64,000 nucleotides of DNA from Plasmodium relictum (GCF_900005765.1 NC_041691.1:1896422-1960421), one strand, 5' to 3'. Counted from the first letter of the stretch, positions 39,240 to 51,059 are shown. The notes: a model not told the origin generated them from the sequence alone. Made by a program: numbers and translations.

Positions 39240-39242
39240 ACC

Positions 39243-40441
39243 ATGAAAGAAGATATTAAAAGGTTTGGTTTAGAGTTATTTGATGAGATTACCAGTTTTA
39301 GAATGTTTTAAGTTTTTGGAGAAACTTTGAATCAAAAATCTGCTAAAGTTAATTTAATAGAAAAAATGGGAAAATTGGATGAGAATTTAAAGAACTACCT
39401 TATTTGGTTTAAAAAGTTTGAAGGATGAGTAAAATTATTGGGGTTAACTAAAATTCAGATATGTATGATATTGGAATTATTGTTATCAAGAGCACATTTA
39501 CAAAAATTTTATGAATTAGGTGCAAATGTTGAAATAAATAATATGTTAAAGTTGAAAATTAAATTAGCTCAACATATATTTAGTAATAATGATGATATGA
39601 TTGCATAAGTGAGGCAAATATGTACGCCTGATGAAGATCAAATATAAAAGATGCAGTGAATTCTTTTATTAGAGACTGTATGGCATATGCTAGTATCTGT
39701 TTATATTTCAAAGAAGTGAATTATGTTTCTGCATATTTTTTGTGGAAATGTTTTAGATTACGTGCCCCTGAGAAGTATTTAATATTGTTACCTGAAAACC
39801 TACCTAATAATAGAATACTTAGCGAGGCCATATATTCTGTATTGAATATAAAGGTTCCTGAATCTAAATTAAGGATGAACCAAGACATTGATGTATTTAC
39901 ATTAAAACGTGAGCATGAGATTGACTATAGAAGGAATATAAATAGAAAGCCTAATAAGTGTTATTGTTCTGGTAAAACTGGTCATTTGAAGAGGGATTGT
40001 GAACATCGTAAAAAAAGATGCGACAATTATCATATTATAGGACATTTAAAGACAGTATGCCCAAATAAAGTTATAAGAGATAAAGAAAATGAAATAAAAG
40101 GTATGATAATAGATAAAAAAGATGATCTTATTTTCAAATTACTAAAAAATGAAACTGATATGGAGAAACTAGATATGTTTAAGAAGTATCTAGAAAAGTT
40201 GGCATTATATCATATGAAGCAAAGAGAAGAAGAAAAAGAAAAATATCATAGAGATAAATTACAAAATGATGAAGAAAAATTTATCAAGAAGAAGAATATA
40301 ATTAATAAGTTAAGCCTGGAAAATTCTGAAGAGAAATTGAATAACAGAGAAGATGATATAGAAACAGAGAAAAAAGAGATATCTATTAACAGAGTTCAAA
40401 ATAATGAAGGTCATAAAGATCATTGTAAAAAGCGTAATTAA
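39243..40441 (+). pseudogene. gag with two damaged zinc knuckles
   Basis: The frame starts MKEDIKRFGLELFDEI and is interrupted by stops (first near 39308) before a 261-codon open stretch from 39656. Near 39958 the knuckle reads CYCSGKTGHLKRDC: the second Cys position holds Ser, with a Cys one residue earlier. Near 40020 the next reads CDNYHIIGHLKTVC, with Tyr at the second Cys position. A long Lys/Glu-rich coiled coil follows. In the family, gag forms the particle and the knuckles bind RNA. Confidence 0.75.
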
Positions 40442-40739
40442 ACTTCAAGATAAATGGGAAAATAGTGGAAGTATTACTTGATTCTGGAGCTTATTTTCGT
40501 ACAATATCTAAAATTATATGGCTAGAAAATTAGAAATACAATTCTATCCTAATGCCCATTCTTTTGAAGTTATTGGAATAGCAAGTAAATCAAGGGAGAA
40601 AATGTCTGAAGAAATTATAGTAGAATCAAAATCTACCAAAAGGCAAGCCAAAGTGAGATTTGCAATAGTGCCATCAGAGAAATCTTTTATATTAATAAGC
40701 TATGATGTTGTGTATGATTTAGGATTTTGTATCACATAA
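40442..40739 (+). pseudogene. Retropepsin-like aspartic protease region
   Basis: KIVEVLLDSGAYFRTIS contains the DSGA active site (40480-40491). A frame change follows, then a 73-codon open stretch with the flap and C-terminal strands (KVRFAIVPSEKSF). In the family it cleaves Gag-Pol. It is the only copy here that keeps DSG. Confidence 0.7.
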
Positions 40740-40986
40740 CAGAAAAATGTTGTCAATTATATTATGAGAGTAAAGATGAAACATAATGAAGAGATGAGAG
40801 ATACTAAGTTATTATTCAACGTTTAATTGATGGGACTGATTTAATTTCAAAGGAACATAAGGATAAATTACGCAAAGAACTTGAGTCTATGTCAGTATTA
40901 TGGAGAAACAAAATTCTAGGAACTACCAGTAAATACAAAATCTCAATTGATGTAAAGGAAAAGCAAAAAGGTTCAGACTAAGATCA

Positions 40987-41634
40987 TTGAGTGAAGAAAT
41001 TTCGGCTGAGTTACATAAAAAAATTGATGAGATGTTACAATTAAGTATAATAACTAAGGTTTATTATACAAGATTGGCTTCACCAATTGTATTAGTTAAG
41101 AAAAAAGGTGGTTACTTTAAAGTTACTATAGACTACCGTTATCTAAATAAATTTATTGTAGATGATGTGTATACTACACCACATATAAAACATATATTTC
41201 ATGTATTTTATGGAGCTAAATGATTTTCAAAAATAAATCTTAAAAATGGATTTTGGAATAAAGCATTACATGAAGATAGTAAGCCTTATACTGAATTTAT
41301 AGTAGCTCAACGTGGAATATTCGTTTTTAATGTATTAGCTTTTGGATTAAAAACTAGTCCAACACAATTTCAAAGGATAATAGAAAATATTTTTATGGAA
41401 TTAATTCGAGAAAAATGTGTAGTTATATATATTAATGGCATCATCATATTAACAAAAACAATTTTTAAACATTTTAAAATATGGAAGAAAGTAATTGCAC
41501 TATTTATTGAAAATAGTTTAGGAATAAATGTAGAAAACTGTGAATTTTTTAAAACTTCTATAACCTATTTAGGACAAATAATCAATCATCAAGGGATTAA
41601 ACCTTCACAAGACAGAATAAGTACAATTACATGA
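40987..41634 (+). pseudogene. Reverse transcriptase, catalytic site lost, truncated
   Basis: Fingers and palm blocks are clear: ASPIVLVKKKGGYFKVTIDY, then FSKINLKNGFW after a TGA at 41221, then VLAFGLKTSPTQFQRI. The catalytic YxDD is YING (41428-41439), so both metal-binding Asp residues are gone. The thumb runs to about 41630, and the sequence then jumps directly to integrase: the connection and RNase H region, about 650 bases in copy 3, is deleted. Confidence 0.85.
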
Positions 41635-41639
41635 TACTG

Positions 41640-42803
41640 CAATGTTATAAAACATTTGAGGAAAATGAAGATTCATATGTCATACCATCAGTACAAGAAA
41701 TAGCTGAAGCTGTTAGGATAGATAATAACAAAAAGCCAAGAGATGTGATATGGAAGGATGGATTTCTGGTACATTATAAAACAAGAAGATTATATATACC
41801 AGAGAAATATAGAGTTCATATAATTTATTGGTTTCACAGTAGTAAATTTGTGGGACATTGTGGAGTTAATAAAACACTTGAGAAAGTTCAAAAACACTTT
41901 TGGTGGCCTAATATTAGTAAAGATATTGAAGAATATGTTACAAATTGCTTATTTTGCTAAGTAATGTGTAATAAAAGTTTAAACCTGATATATATCAATC
42001 ATTATCAAAACCGAATTTATTTGATATACTTTCATTAGATATAATAGGACCAAGAAAATGGAAATGAAAAGAATATCATATACAGGTACAATTGATCATT
42101 TCTCACGTTTTATGATGACTAATGTAATAGATAAGCTTCCTACTACTGCTGATGTCATAAGAATGTTAAAAAATAAATGGGTTCAAGAATTTCAAAATTA
42201 TATTATTGAGGAGCTACAAATAAAATTGTTTCATACTAATGCTCATTATCCACAAGGAAATGGTATAAATGAAAATTCCCACAAAAGCCTAGATTACATA
42301 CTTAAAACTTTATATACAAAAGATGATGTATCTTTTGAAGAGATAGTACAAGATGATGTATCAATTTATAATAATATTCCTCATGGATTAATAGGTAAAA
42401 ATTCATACTTTACTATGTTTGGAATTGATTGTATATGCCCAGATTTTTCTAGACTAATGCCTGAAACCTCATAAGAAATGAGAATACTTCATTTAAAAGA
42501 TCGTTGGAAAAAGGTATATAAAGATTTAAATAAAATTGATGGGAGAAAATAAAGTACAAAAAGAGATATTATATGAAAGATATCACTTCATATGAATTGT
42601 CTGATTATAAAAGAAAACAATTAAAACACTACAGTGGAAATTATCAATATAAACTTCATTGGTCTTTTTCTTATAGAGTTACAAAGGTTAATAGTAATGT
42701 CCTACAAGCTATACCTATATATTATAGAGGTAAGGAAATACATATTCCTTTAGCAAATATCAAGTTGCTAAGTCTTAAAACCAGAGAAATATATGGAAAT
42801 TAA
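41640..42803 (+). pseudogene. Integrase, missing catalytic Asp block
   Basis: The N-terminal H2C2 zinc domain is good (HSSKFVGHCGVNKTL, FWWP, then TNCLFC at 41850-41958). The core starts at 42058 with TIDHFSRF (first Asp), but between KNKWV and QEFQNYI about 19 residues are missing compared with copy 1. That block carries the second catalytic Asp. The Glu (NGINENSHKSLDYIL) remains. A C-terminal GPY/F-like region runs 42573-42803. There is a stop after TNCLFC and others downstream. Confidence 0.8.
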
Positions 42804-43041
42804 CTAAAGAACTTAATACAAGTTATTGATAAGAATATGAGGAAATCCATACCTACTAGTTTATTAGAGCCCAAGAGTCACTTTGATATTTATGGAAAAA
42901 GTAATGTTATATCTGAAATGTTAGTTAAAGAAAAAGATTGAAGAGTATATAAAGATTTACAGAAAGGATTGGATGTGGTAAAATGGGATAAAGAACAAAG
43001 GAATAAAGGAACATAGTTATTTTATCTGGGTGATGGAAAGT

Positions 43042-43554
43042 TGGTCAATGAATAAATTCATTGCCCTTAATTAATATACAGTTTAAGGTTTGTCTTAATA
43101 AAACTTATATATATATGTTCGTAGTTAATTTCATAATACCAAAAAATTATTTAAAACTTAAATAATTATATCTTATCTAGGAGTATATTGGATGCAAAAA
43201 GTTAAGCTACTAGAGCCTTGACTAACCTAGTGTGTCTAATTACTGTTTTTTTTAAGACACATCTCGGTTATAATTATGTCTTTTTTATTTTTTTATTTTT
43301 TTATTTTATTTTTTTTTTTTTCAATGAATTTTTGATGGAGAAAAATGAAAAAGAAAAGGATAGTAAGTGGATTTCTTTAAATAAATTTTATTTAACTAAT
43401 ATGGACTTCATTTTTTTTTAAGGTGTTTTAATTAATTTTGTATTATATAGAATCTATAATACAAAATTATAAAGGAGTCCTAAAAATTTGCTCTTTATTA
43501 ACTTGGATATTTGTTACTTTTATCCAGGTCTTTGAATATCCAACTAATAAAACA
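43042..43554 (+). repeat. 3' LTR
   Basis: Starts TGGTCAATGAATAAATTC, a near-perfect palindrome (43043-43066), and ends ACTAATAAAACA. It aligns along its whole length with the 5' LTR. Confidence 0.85.
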
Positions 43555-43739
43555 ACACCAAATAACTTACATCACACAAAAACCTTAAAAGAAATTTTTT
43601 TAATTATTATTTTTTTTTAAGTATAAAAAAAATTTATTATTAACGTACACATATATACTTACGTAATTTTCTTTTTTCTTTTTTCCTCGAGTGTACATAC
43701 TAAAAAAAAATATATCTTTTCGTTTTATTAATAGAATAT

Positions 43740-44289
43740 TGATCAATAAATGATTTATTGGCATATTTAAATAGCAATAAGGAGTATTAATAAATAAATT
43801 TTCCATTATATATTTAAGATATATCAGGAAAATACATAAATTAAAATATATACACTAGAGTGTACAAATATAAGTGTGTGCACACTAAAAATATGAACAC
43901 TAAAAAAAAAAAAAAGTTATGTAAATATATATATGCGTACATAAATGACAATTTTTTTTATTTTTTTTATTACCTCTTTAAAAAAAATTCTGTTTTTTTT
44001 TAATATATTTTTTTTGGGGAAAATTTTTTTGTGTGATTAATATTATTTGGTATATGTTAAAAATGCATAATGATGTATATAACAATAGTTGTGTAGTGCA
44101 TAAGTTGATTTGTTGGGAAATTAATAATGATGTTGATATTAGTTAAAATTTATAAATACTTAATAATCTTTTGTAATAATTAATATTATAATAAATAACA
44201 TTGACAGAGACAATTTTGCATGCTTTTTATTAATCTGCTTGTTCGATACTCTAGAAAAGCCATTAAACCCACAGTTAATAAATAAAGCA
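43740..44289 (+). repeat. LTR (solo), about 550 bp
   Basis: The start is TGATCAATAAAT with a short-loop palindrome (CAATAAAT and ATTTATTG). The end is the shared terminal block (TTTTTATTAATCTGCTTG to GTTAATAAATAAAGCA). No internal coding sequence. Confidence 0.55.
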
Positions 44290-44395
44290 TGTAATATTGT
44301 GTACTCATTTTGTGTGTATTTTTTTCGTATACCTTATAGTTACAGATAAAACTCCATTTATTTTATATTCCTTGTTAATGCTGCCAAGAACGGGA

Positions 44396-44885
44396 TGATA
44401 ACACCATTTATTAACCGATATGTAAAGATACATATAAAAAGATGTGTGCATAAAGATATATATAATAAAACACGTATAATACGATGCGTGTATTAATATG
44501 TGTATATAGAAGTACATAAAAAAAAAAAATCTATTATTACTCTAATTTTTTTTTTTGATAACTGTGAAAAAAAAAATTTTTACTACATACGAAGAGATAA
44601 ATAAAAATTAGGTTCAATTTCTTTTACATATAATTTTGTTTAGTAATGAATTAAATTTTTAAGAATATTTAACAGTTTTCATAAAACTATAAAAAATTTG
44701 ATTAAAATCTTGATATAAATTAAAATTGCTTATTTTATATTATACAGAGTAATTATGTAAAGAGCACATAATTATCTGCAATAATTTTATAATAAATAAA
44801 ACTAGTAAATTTTACATAAATTCTCTTTATTAATTTAGATGTTTCAATTATCATAAACATATTTTAACGGCCAATTGATAAATTC
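44396..44885 (+). repeat. LTR (solo), about 490 bp
   Basis: Starts TGATAACACCATTTATTAACC, contains an AAGATA/GTATA array (44410-44510) and ends AATTGATAAATTCA after the shared terminal block. Confidence 0.55.
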
Positions 44886-45596
44886 ATGACTCTTTTTTTC
44901 CTTTGTCATTTTCTTTTAGAATTTTTTTTTAATGGAATTTGCTTTACTTTTATATCCTTTGAAAAATTATTTAAGTGGTTTACTTTTCTGGGTTTTGAAA
45001 TAATTTACATACTAATTACATTTTATGTATACAAATTATATATTAAATAAAAACTAATTAAAATTATTACTTAAAAAGGGAATAATGTTAATACGCATAA
45101 ATTTACCAAAAGAGTTCATTATCATGTAATCAAAATTTTATGAAAAAAGTTAAAGAATGAATAACATTTATATAAAAAAGGAAAATAACAATATGTGCAT
45201 TAACTCAAGTACAAATCAAATGAAAAATACTGTAAACAAATAAGGAGTATTATTACTTTAATATGCTTCTTTTTATGTATATATTTACATCAAAAAATAG
45301 GATATTTAAAAAAAAAAGTATATATCTTTTTATTAATATAATATAAATTGAAACTAATAAGAGTAAAAAAAAATAAAAATAATTCACCAAATTGTGAAAA
45401 TCTTATTTATAATTATACTTCTATTTATATTCTCACATATATAAAATATTACAATCTTAAAATATAATAAATATTTAGTACCTTTATATCTGAAAGTGTT
45501 TTTTACTTATGTTCACTTGGATATAATTAAATCTATAATATCAGTTGATTTATAACCATAATTATAGATTGAAAGGTGTACTTATTTGCATTTTGT
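44886..45596. other. Spacer before the repeat protein stop
   Basis: About 700 bases, AT-rich. It lies 3' of the minus-strand gene and probably includes its 3' UTR. Nothing else recognised. Confidence 0.45.
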
Positions 45597-48495
45597 TTAT
45601 TTATTCCTTGATTTTCTTAGTTTAGCAAATTTTGGTTTTGATCCTTCTGATACTACTGGTGTAGATTCTCCCATCGATATTTCAGTTGGTTTTGATCCTT
45701 CTGATACTATTGGTGTAGATTCTCCCATCGATATTTCAGTTGGTTTTGATCCTTCTGATATTACTGGTGTAGATTCTCCCATCGATATTTCAGTTGGTTT
45801 TGATCCTTCTGATATTACTGGTGTAGATTCTCCCATCGATATTTCAGTTAGTTTTGATCCTTCTGATGCTACTGGTGTAGATTCTCTTATCGATGTTTCG
45901 GTTAGTTTCGATATTCCTGATATTGTTAGTGCAGATTCTCCTGTTATTATTGATGTGTTTATTGATTCTTTCATTATTCCTGGTACTTCTCCTGATACTA
46001 TTTCTGGTGTCACTCCTAATGTCGTTCCTGTCATAGCGCACGGTATTTCGTTTGGCATGTAACCAGGTATCATAATGGGAATAATACCTGGTATTTCTTC
46101 TGTTATGGTCCCCGGTATTGTTCCTGGTATGACTCCTGTTATTGTTCCTGGTATGGCTCCCGATATTATTCCTGGTATGACTCCCGGCATTGCTCCTGGC
46201 ATGACTCCCGACATTGCTCCTGGTATTATTCCTGATACACATCCTGATATTTTTTCTGAGGTAGCATCTATTATTGTTCCTGGTAGATCTCTTGGAACAG
46301 TTCCTGCTTCATTTATCGATGTTGTCTCTGATACTATTCTTTGTGTTTCTCTTAATGAATGTATTATTATTTTCTCTTTTATTCTATTATATATTTGTCT
46401 TGCTATTTTTTCTACAGTTATTTTTATTATATCATCTTGTTCATTTTCACGTGCTTGTTTGATTATTTCATCTGCAACTTGTCTTATCATATATTTTGGC
46501 ACTTTTTCTGCAAATTCATATGCTATTTTACCTGTTATTTGTTCTATATATTGTACATTTCTTTGTCTTCTATTACTTGACATATATATTTGTGATTTAT
46601 TTTCTCCGCATCTTTTAGTTTGTTTTGAACTTTGCCTTTCATCTGGCTCATATTTGTATATTTTTCTTTGCCTATAACTTCTAGTATATTTTTCAGTTCT
46701 TTCTGGTATTTTCTCGTTAATGCATTCAGACAGATTTTCATTTGTTTTTATTGGTGTTTCTCTGGATTGTTTTCTTTCTATATATTCATCGTTCTGTTTT
46801 GGGATACTCCTTGTAATTTTCTCATTCGAATGTTCTTGTACCTCTTTTGATATTTTTTCTGGAGCATTTTCTCGTATTTCTTCTTGAATTTCTTTTTTTA
46901 TTTCTTCGTGTATTTCTCTTCGTATTATTCCTGCTATATGTTCAGATTCATTTCTTTGTACTTTTACTGTTCCTACTCCCATTTGACTTATTTGTTCTTT
47001 CAATTCACTTATCATCTGCACTAATGTTTGTAATTTAATTTTTTCTGTCATGCTTTCCGGATGTTCTTTTTGCACTTGTCCCTCTATATGTTCTGGTTTT
47101 TTTTCTTCCATTTTTTTTATTTCTCCCTTCAGTTCTTCTGACATATCAATTAAAGTTAGTTTTTTAGTTTTCCATGCCATATATTCTGGATTTTGTCTTT
47201 CTGCTTCTTTTATCATTTCTTTTTCTAGTTGTTCCACATGCACTATTTTGTTCTCTTTCATTTTTCCTAACATGCATTTTGGATTTGGTTCTTTCAAATT
47301 TTCTGTCATATGTAACAATTTTGGTGTTTTTATTTGTTCTAATTCATGTTCTTTCATTTGTTTTGACATAAAATAGCGACTTTGTTCTTTGTCTTGTTTT
47401 ATAATATTTTTTTTTGTTTCTCCTGAAAATGATCTTCCTGTTTTTCCTAATAATTGTATTCTTGTCTTGTCTATTCTATCTTCTGAATTTGATTTTAACC
47501 AGCTTTTCCTGCAATCCTCTAAAAACTCTTCAAACGCTTTAAGGTAACGAAGTCTATTGTCTTTCCACAATGAATTACGTTCATTACAATAACTCAAGTA
47601 ATCAATATGAGAAGTATTTCCTTTTATTACATTAATGAAGTATTTAATAAAATTTATCTGATCTATCATATAATAATTCTTCATTATTTCGTTCCATTTC
47701 ATCCATATATAATCAGGATTTTTAACAGTATTCGTATTCTGAAGTTTGAAATTTTCAAACTTATATTTCATTTCATTCATAAGAGTATACCATTCATTAT
47801 CTTCAATCTTTTGCATTTGTTCCTTTTTAATAATACAATCATTTTTCCATTTATCCTTATACGTTTGTATAGTTTTTGATTTCAGATATCTCTTTTCTAA
47901 TTCAAAAGTAGTAATATTAAATAAATAATGTGAAAGATCCGCTGGATAACATCCAAAATTTGAAAATAATATATTATTAATAATATATTGTAATTTACAT
48001 TTTTCATCCGGTTCATCTAATTTATCAAATTTCTCTAAGATATATTTTACTATTGAATCGCTAATTGATCTCAAATCTTTAAAAATTTCTTTAGAATAAT
48101 CAATTAATGATCAAGAAATATTATAGAAACTAGGCGATAACAGGCTCGATGAACTGTCTAATAAATAAGAATGAAAATAAAATCTTTATGTTATTTTATT
48201 AAAAAAAAAAGAGTGTGAATTAATAATTTTTTTTATGATAATACTTATTTTAAAAATAAATAATTTACACATATAATAATAGAAAATATTCATCATATTA
48301 CTAATTAAAGTAGATTAAAAATAATGCTTTACAATTTTTATCATTAAAAAATAATTTATGTAACGTTTTAATTAATTTTTTTTTATTTTTTTTACCAGGT
48401 TCCTTTCTTCGTTCTGCTGTTTTAATATAGTTTGTTTTTGACAAACTATAGAATAATAAAAATATAAGGAAATAAAGCATGTTTGAAATTTTCAT
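45597..48495 (-). CDS. Two-exon secreted tryptophan-rich repeat protein (863 aa)
   Basis: Exon 1 (48495-48396) encodes a signal peptide (MKISNMLYFLIFLLFYSLSK); exon 2 is 48088-45597. The donor CCTG|GTAAAA and acceptor CTAAAG|AAAT join in phase 1 with no stop, giving 863 residues. A helical N-terminal domain has tryptophans at 114, 133, 162, 165, 208 and 230, similar in layout to the tryptophan-rich antigen at 35.1 kb. A long Lys/Glu-rich, probably coiled-coil region (about 240-610) follows, then about 14 GxxP tetrapeptides, then five to six 18-residue repeats (EISMGESTPVISEGSKPT) and a basic C-terminus (KLRKSRNK). No membrane helix after the signal peptide and no canonical PEXEL were seen. 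It is likely secreted or exported and immunologically variable; function unknown. Confidence 0.8.
45634..45903 (-). repeat. 54-bp tandem repeat, five units plus a partial
   Basis: Units at 45634, 45688, 45742, 45796 and 45850, the last more diverged, then a degenerate sixth. They encode the 18-residue repeats near residues 762-852. The first four are nearly identical, implying recent expansion. Confidence 0.9.
45978..46255 (-). repeat. 12-bp period repeat encoding GxxP tetrapeptides
   Basis: Degenerate 12-base units encode runs such as GVMPGAMPGVIPGIIS. Position 1 is almost always Gly and position 4 Pro, Ser or Thr, with Ile, Met, Val, Ala or Thr between. Confidence 0.85.
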
Positions 48496-49782
48496 TTTAT
48501 TTTTTTCAATAAATAAGTGTAAAATTTAATTTTTCTTGTAATATTATATATTTTTAGAATAGTAATACACGAACAAATGAGCAAAAAAGACTTCTTATTG
48601 TAAAATTGAAAACAATCTTCAAAAATTATACTTTAAAATTTCTGTATAAAAAAATAATTATTTAAAATTTTTTTTGTATATAAATATAAAGAAATTCATA
48701 AATATATTTGTTTTTTATACGTGTTTTCTAATGCAAACAAAATAACAAAACAATTTTTTGATATTATAATTGAAATAAAAATAAAATTGATGGTTTCTGT
48801 AACAATGAAAAAAAATTCCTTTTATATTATAAGATAGACGTTATTTATACTTAAAAACAACATCTAACTATGGTTATAAATGAAATTTTTATTATTGAAG
48901 AATATAAAAAAGAAAAATTCTTTCTTTGCGTTAGTGATATGAATAACTTTGTAATTTTATTGAAATGAATTTATTTAAATAAGGTAAATAAATTATTATC
49001 CATATAGATGTGTATATACTTTATTTACTAAATATATGTTGTATATTTGTAATGTGGTACTAACATGTTATGACTTCTTTTATATTTAATTAAAAATAAA
49101 AAGTTTATAATTTAAAAAAAATAAAATTAATCTTTCTAAATGGAATAAATATGAAATTCTACTAACATTATGTTTTAAAGTATTTTTTAATAATTTAATA
49201 AAAGAATAATTTGCTTATATTAAACTTTTTTTTTTTTTAAAATTTTTTTTTTTTGAAGTTTATGTAAATGTGAAACTTAAAAAATATTTAAAAATTAAGA
49301 AAAAAAATATATAATTATATTTGGATTATACATAATTTATTATCAATATTTTGCAATGCTGTATTTATATAGAGAAAAAGAGACCTTTTGTTTTCATATA
49401 TTTTATTTTAAATTTTTTTTTGTATAATAAATTGAATCCACTTATTAAATTAATATATTCAATATATGCTTATAATATATCAGATATGTAGTTTATAGAC
49501 ATGTAATCATTTTTATTCAAATTAATTATATTTTATTTTTTAAATATACATTTTAGATAACATATAAATATAAATTTAAATATTTGTATAATTGAGTGTC
49601 ATATTTTCTTTTTAAACCTTAATTTTTTTTTCTATATTTCATTCATATATTAAATTAACTATTCTTCATGATTATGTATTGATGTTGTTTAAGTCAAAAT
49701 AATACATATGTATAAATCATTAGTAACTATGATTTAAAAAGTAATTTATTACCTATATCACCCATTTATTTTATTATATATA
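48496..49782. other. Upstream region of the repeat protein
   Basis: Presumed promoter of the minus-strand gene. No TGCATGCA word, LTR end or gene was seen. Confidence 0.45.
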
Positions 49783-50137
49783 TTAGTCAATGAGGATATT
49801 ATAGACCTTTTTGAACTTTCAACAAGATGAAATAAAATATAAATTAAGGATTAGTTGTACATGCAATGTATTTTATAAAATGTTTACATAAAAATATACA
49901 TATTATAAAATGTAAAATAAATCTACCACACTATGATATGCTAAAAAATACATATATATACGTATACTGAAAAATGAATACAAATAACAATAGAAAAAAA
50001 AATTACAAAAAAATTTTTTCTAAATTTTTTTTTGAGAAAAAAATATTGTTTTTTTTTTAATTTATTCTTATATTATAAATTTTTTTTTATCTTATAATAG
50101 TTTTAATAAACATATGTTAAAATTTATATTAAATCAT
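49783..50137 (+). repeat. LTR 5'-part, truncated
   Basis: Starts TAGTCAATGAGGATATTATA and continues CCTTTTTGAACTTT, matching the LTRs that start at 57552 and 59801. No terminal block is seen before the next LTR begins. Confidence 0.5.
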
Positions 50138-50706
50138 AATTTATTAATCTCCCCTTTAATGATCTTGCTATAATATTGAACAAATTAATAAAAGAGAATA
50201 CAGAGATTTTTCCACTAATATTATTTATTGGAATTATTTTATTTATGCTACTAATGCATAAAACTTATACATATATTTTGCACTAATAAACATTTATTGT
50301 TTTAGAGGCATTTATTTACTTTAATAAAAATTCACCTTTATTTTTATTAAAAATTTAAATCCTCACTAAAATTATTTTGTAAAATAATTAATTAGAACAA
50401 ACAAATAAATTTAAATTATAGTTATTAAGAATATTTCAAAAATATATAAAAATTAAATATTGATAAAAATTAAATCCTTTTTTTCTTTTTGATTCAAATT
50501 TCATTTTTATTGTTTAAAGAATAACTGGATTTTACGAACAAAATTTTACAAAAGTATTTCATTCAAACTTTTTCATTATATAAAAAAAAATATAATTCTT
50601 TATTTTTTTTTTATTTTTTAAATTAACGAATGCATGACCAACTCGCTACTTTACGTATACATAACTATTATTCTATAGAAGGTCAATAATATCTTTTATT
50701 AACCAA
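50138..50706 (-). repeat. LTR (solo), minus orientation, about 570 bp
   Basis: The lower end has the shared terminal block (TTATTAATCTCCCC, TGCTATAATATTGAAC, AATTAATAAAAGAG). The upper end is the start palindrome 50681-50704. The interior matches 56915-57379, another minus LTR. Confidence 0.6.
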
Positions 50707-50729
50707 CTATATTATTTAATCTCTATATA

Positions 50730-51059
50730 TGTTTTATTAATTGGTCATTCAACTGACTTTGCTATATTTTGAACAAACTGATTAATAAAGAGTATATAGA
50801 GCAATCCCTACTTATTTTAAGCTATTTCACTTTTATTTAAAAAATTAATATTTAATGCTCATTAAATTGTATTTAATTAAAACAAAAATAAAGTTTTATA
50901 AAACTAACCAATAATATCAAAAAAATATATATCTTATTATTTTATTTTACTTTATTTTTCTCCTAACAAAGCACCAAATTATAGCAGATACTTTTTATCT
51001 TGTTGTCACATATTCATTTTCTATTTTTAAAAAAGGTTAATATATTAATTTATTAACCA
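50730..51059 (-). repeat. Short LTR (solo), 330 bp
   Basis: The lower end is TGTTTTATTAATTGGTCATTC followed by GACTTTGCTATATTTTG and AATAAAGAG. The upper end is a perfect palindrome (GGTTAATA and TATTAACC, 51035-51058). Flanks are ATATA and ACATA (four of five match), compatible with a target duplication. About half the length of the other LTRs. Confidence 0.6.

Larger units (their letters stand above)
38747..43554 (+). mobile_element. LTR-bounded Ty3/gypsy element (internally deleted)
   Basis: Two direct LTRs (38747-39239 and 43042-43554, by eye roughly 88-90% identical) bracket gag, protease, RT and integrase in Ty3/gypsy order. The four bases ACAC precede and follow the element (ACACT/ACACC as five-base duplications), consistent with integration. 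A purine-rich GGGTGATGGAAAG just before the 3' LTR fits a polypurine tract. No clear tRNA primer site follows the 5' LTR: gag's first ATG is at 39243, three bases on. RNase H is missing, the RT and integrase active sites are lost and gag has stops, so it is inactive. Confidence 0.85.

Noticed and set aside
45586-46677. Plus-strand open frames of 158 and 200 codons
   Set aside because: They lie opposite the repeat arrays of the two-exon minus-strand gene, have no signal peptide or known domain, and are explained by stop-free repeats.
46274-47928. Several plus-strand frames rich in Phe, Leu and Ser
   Set aside because: They are complements of the Lys/Glu-rich coding region of the minus-strand gene; hydrophobic shadows are typical there.
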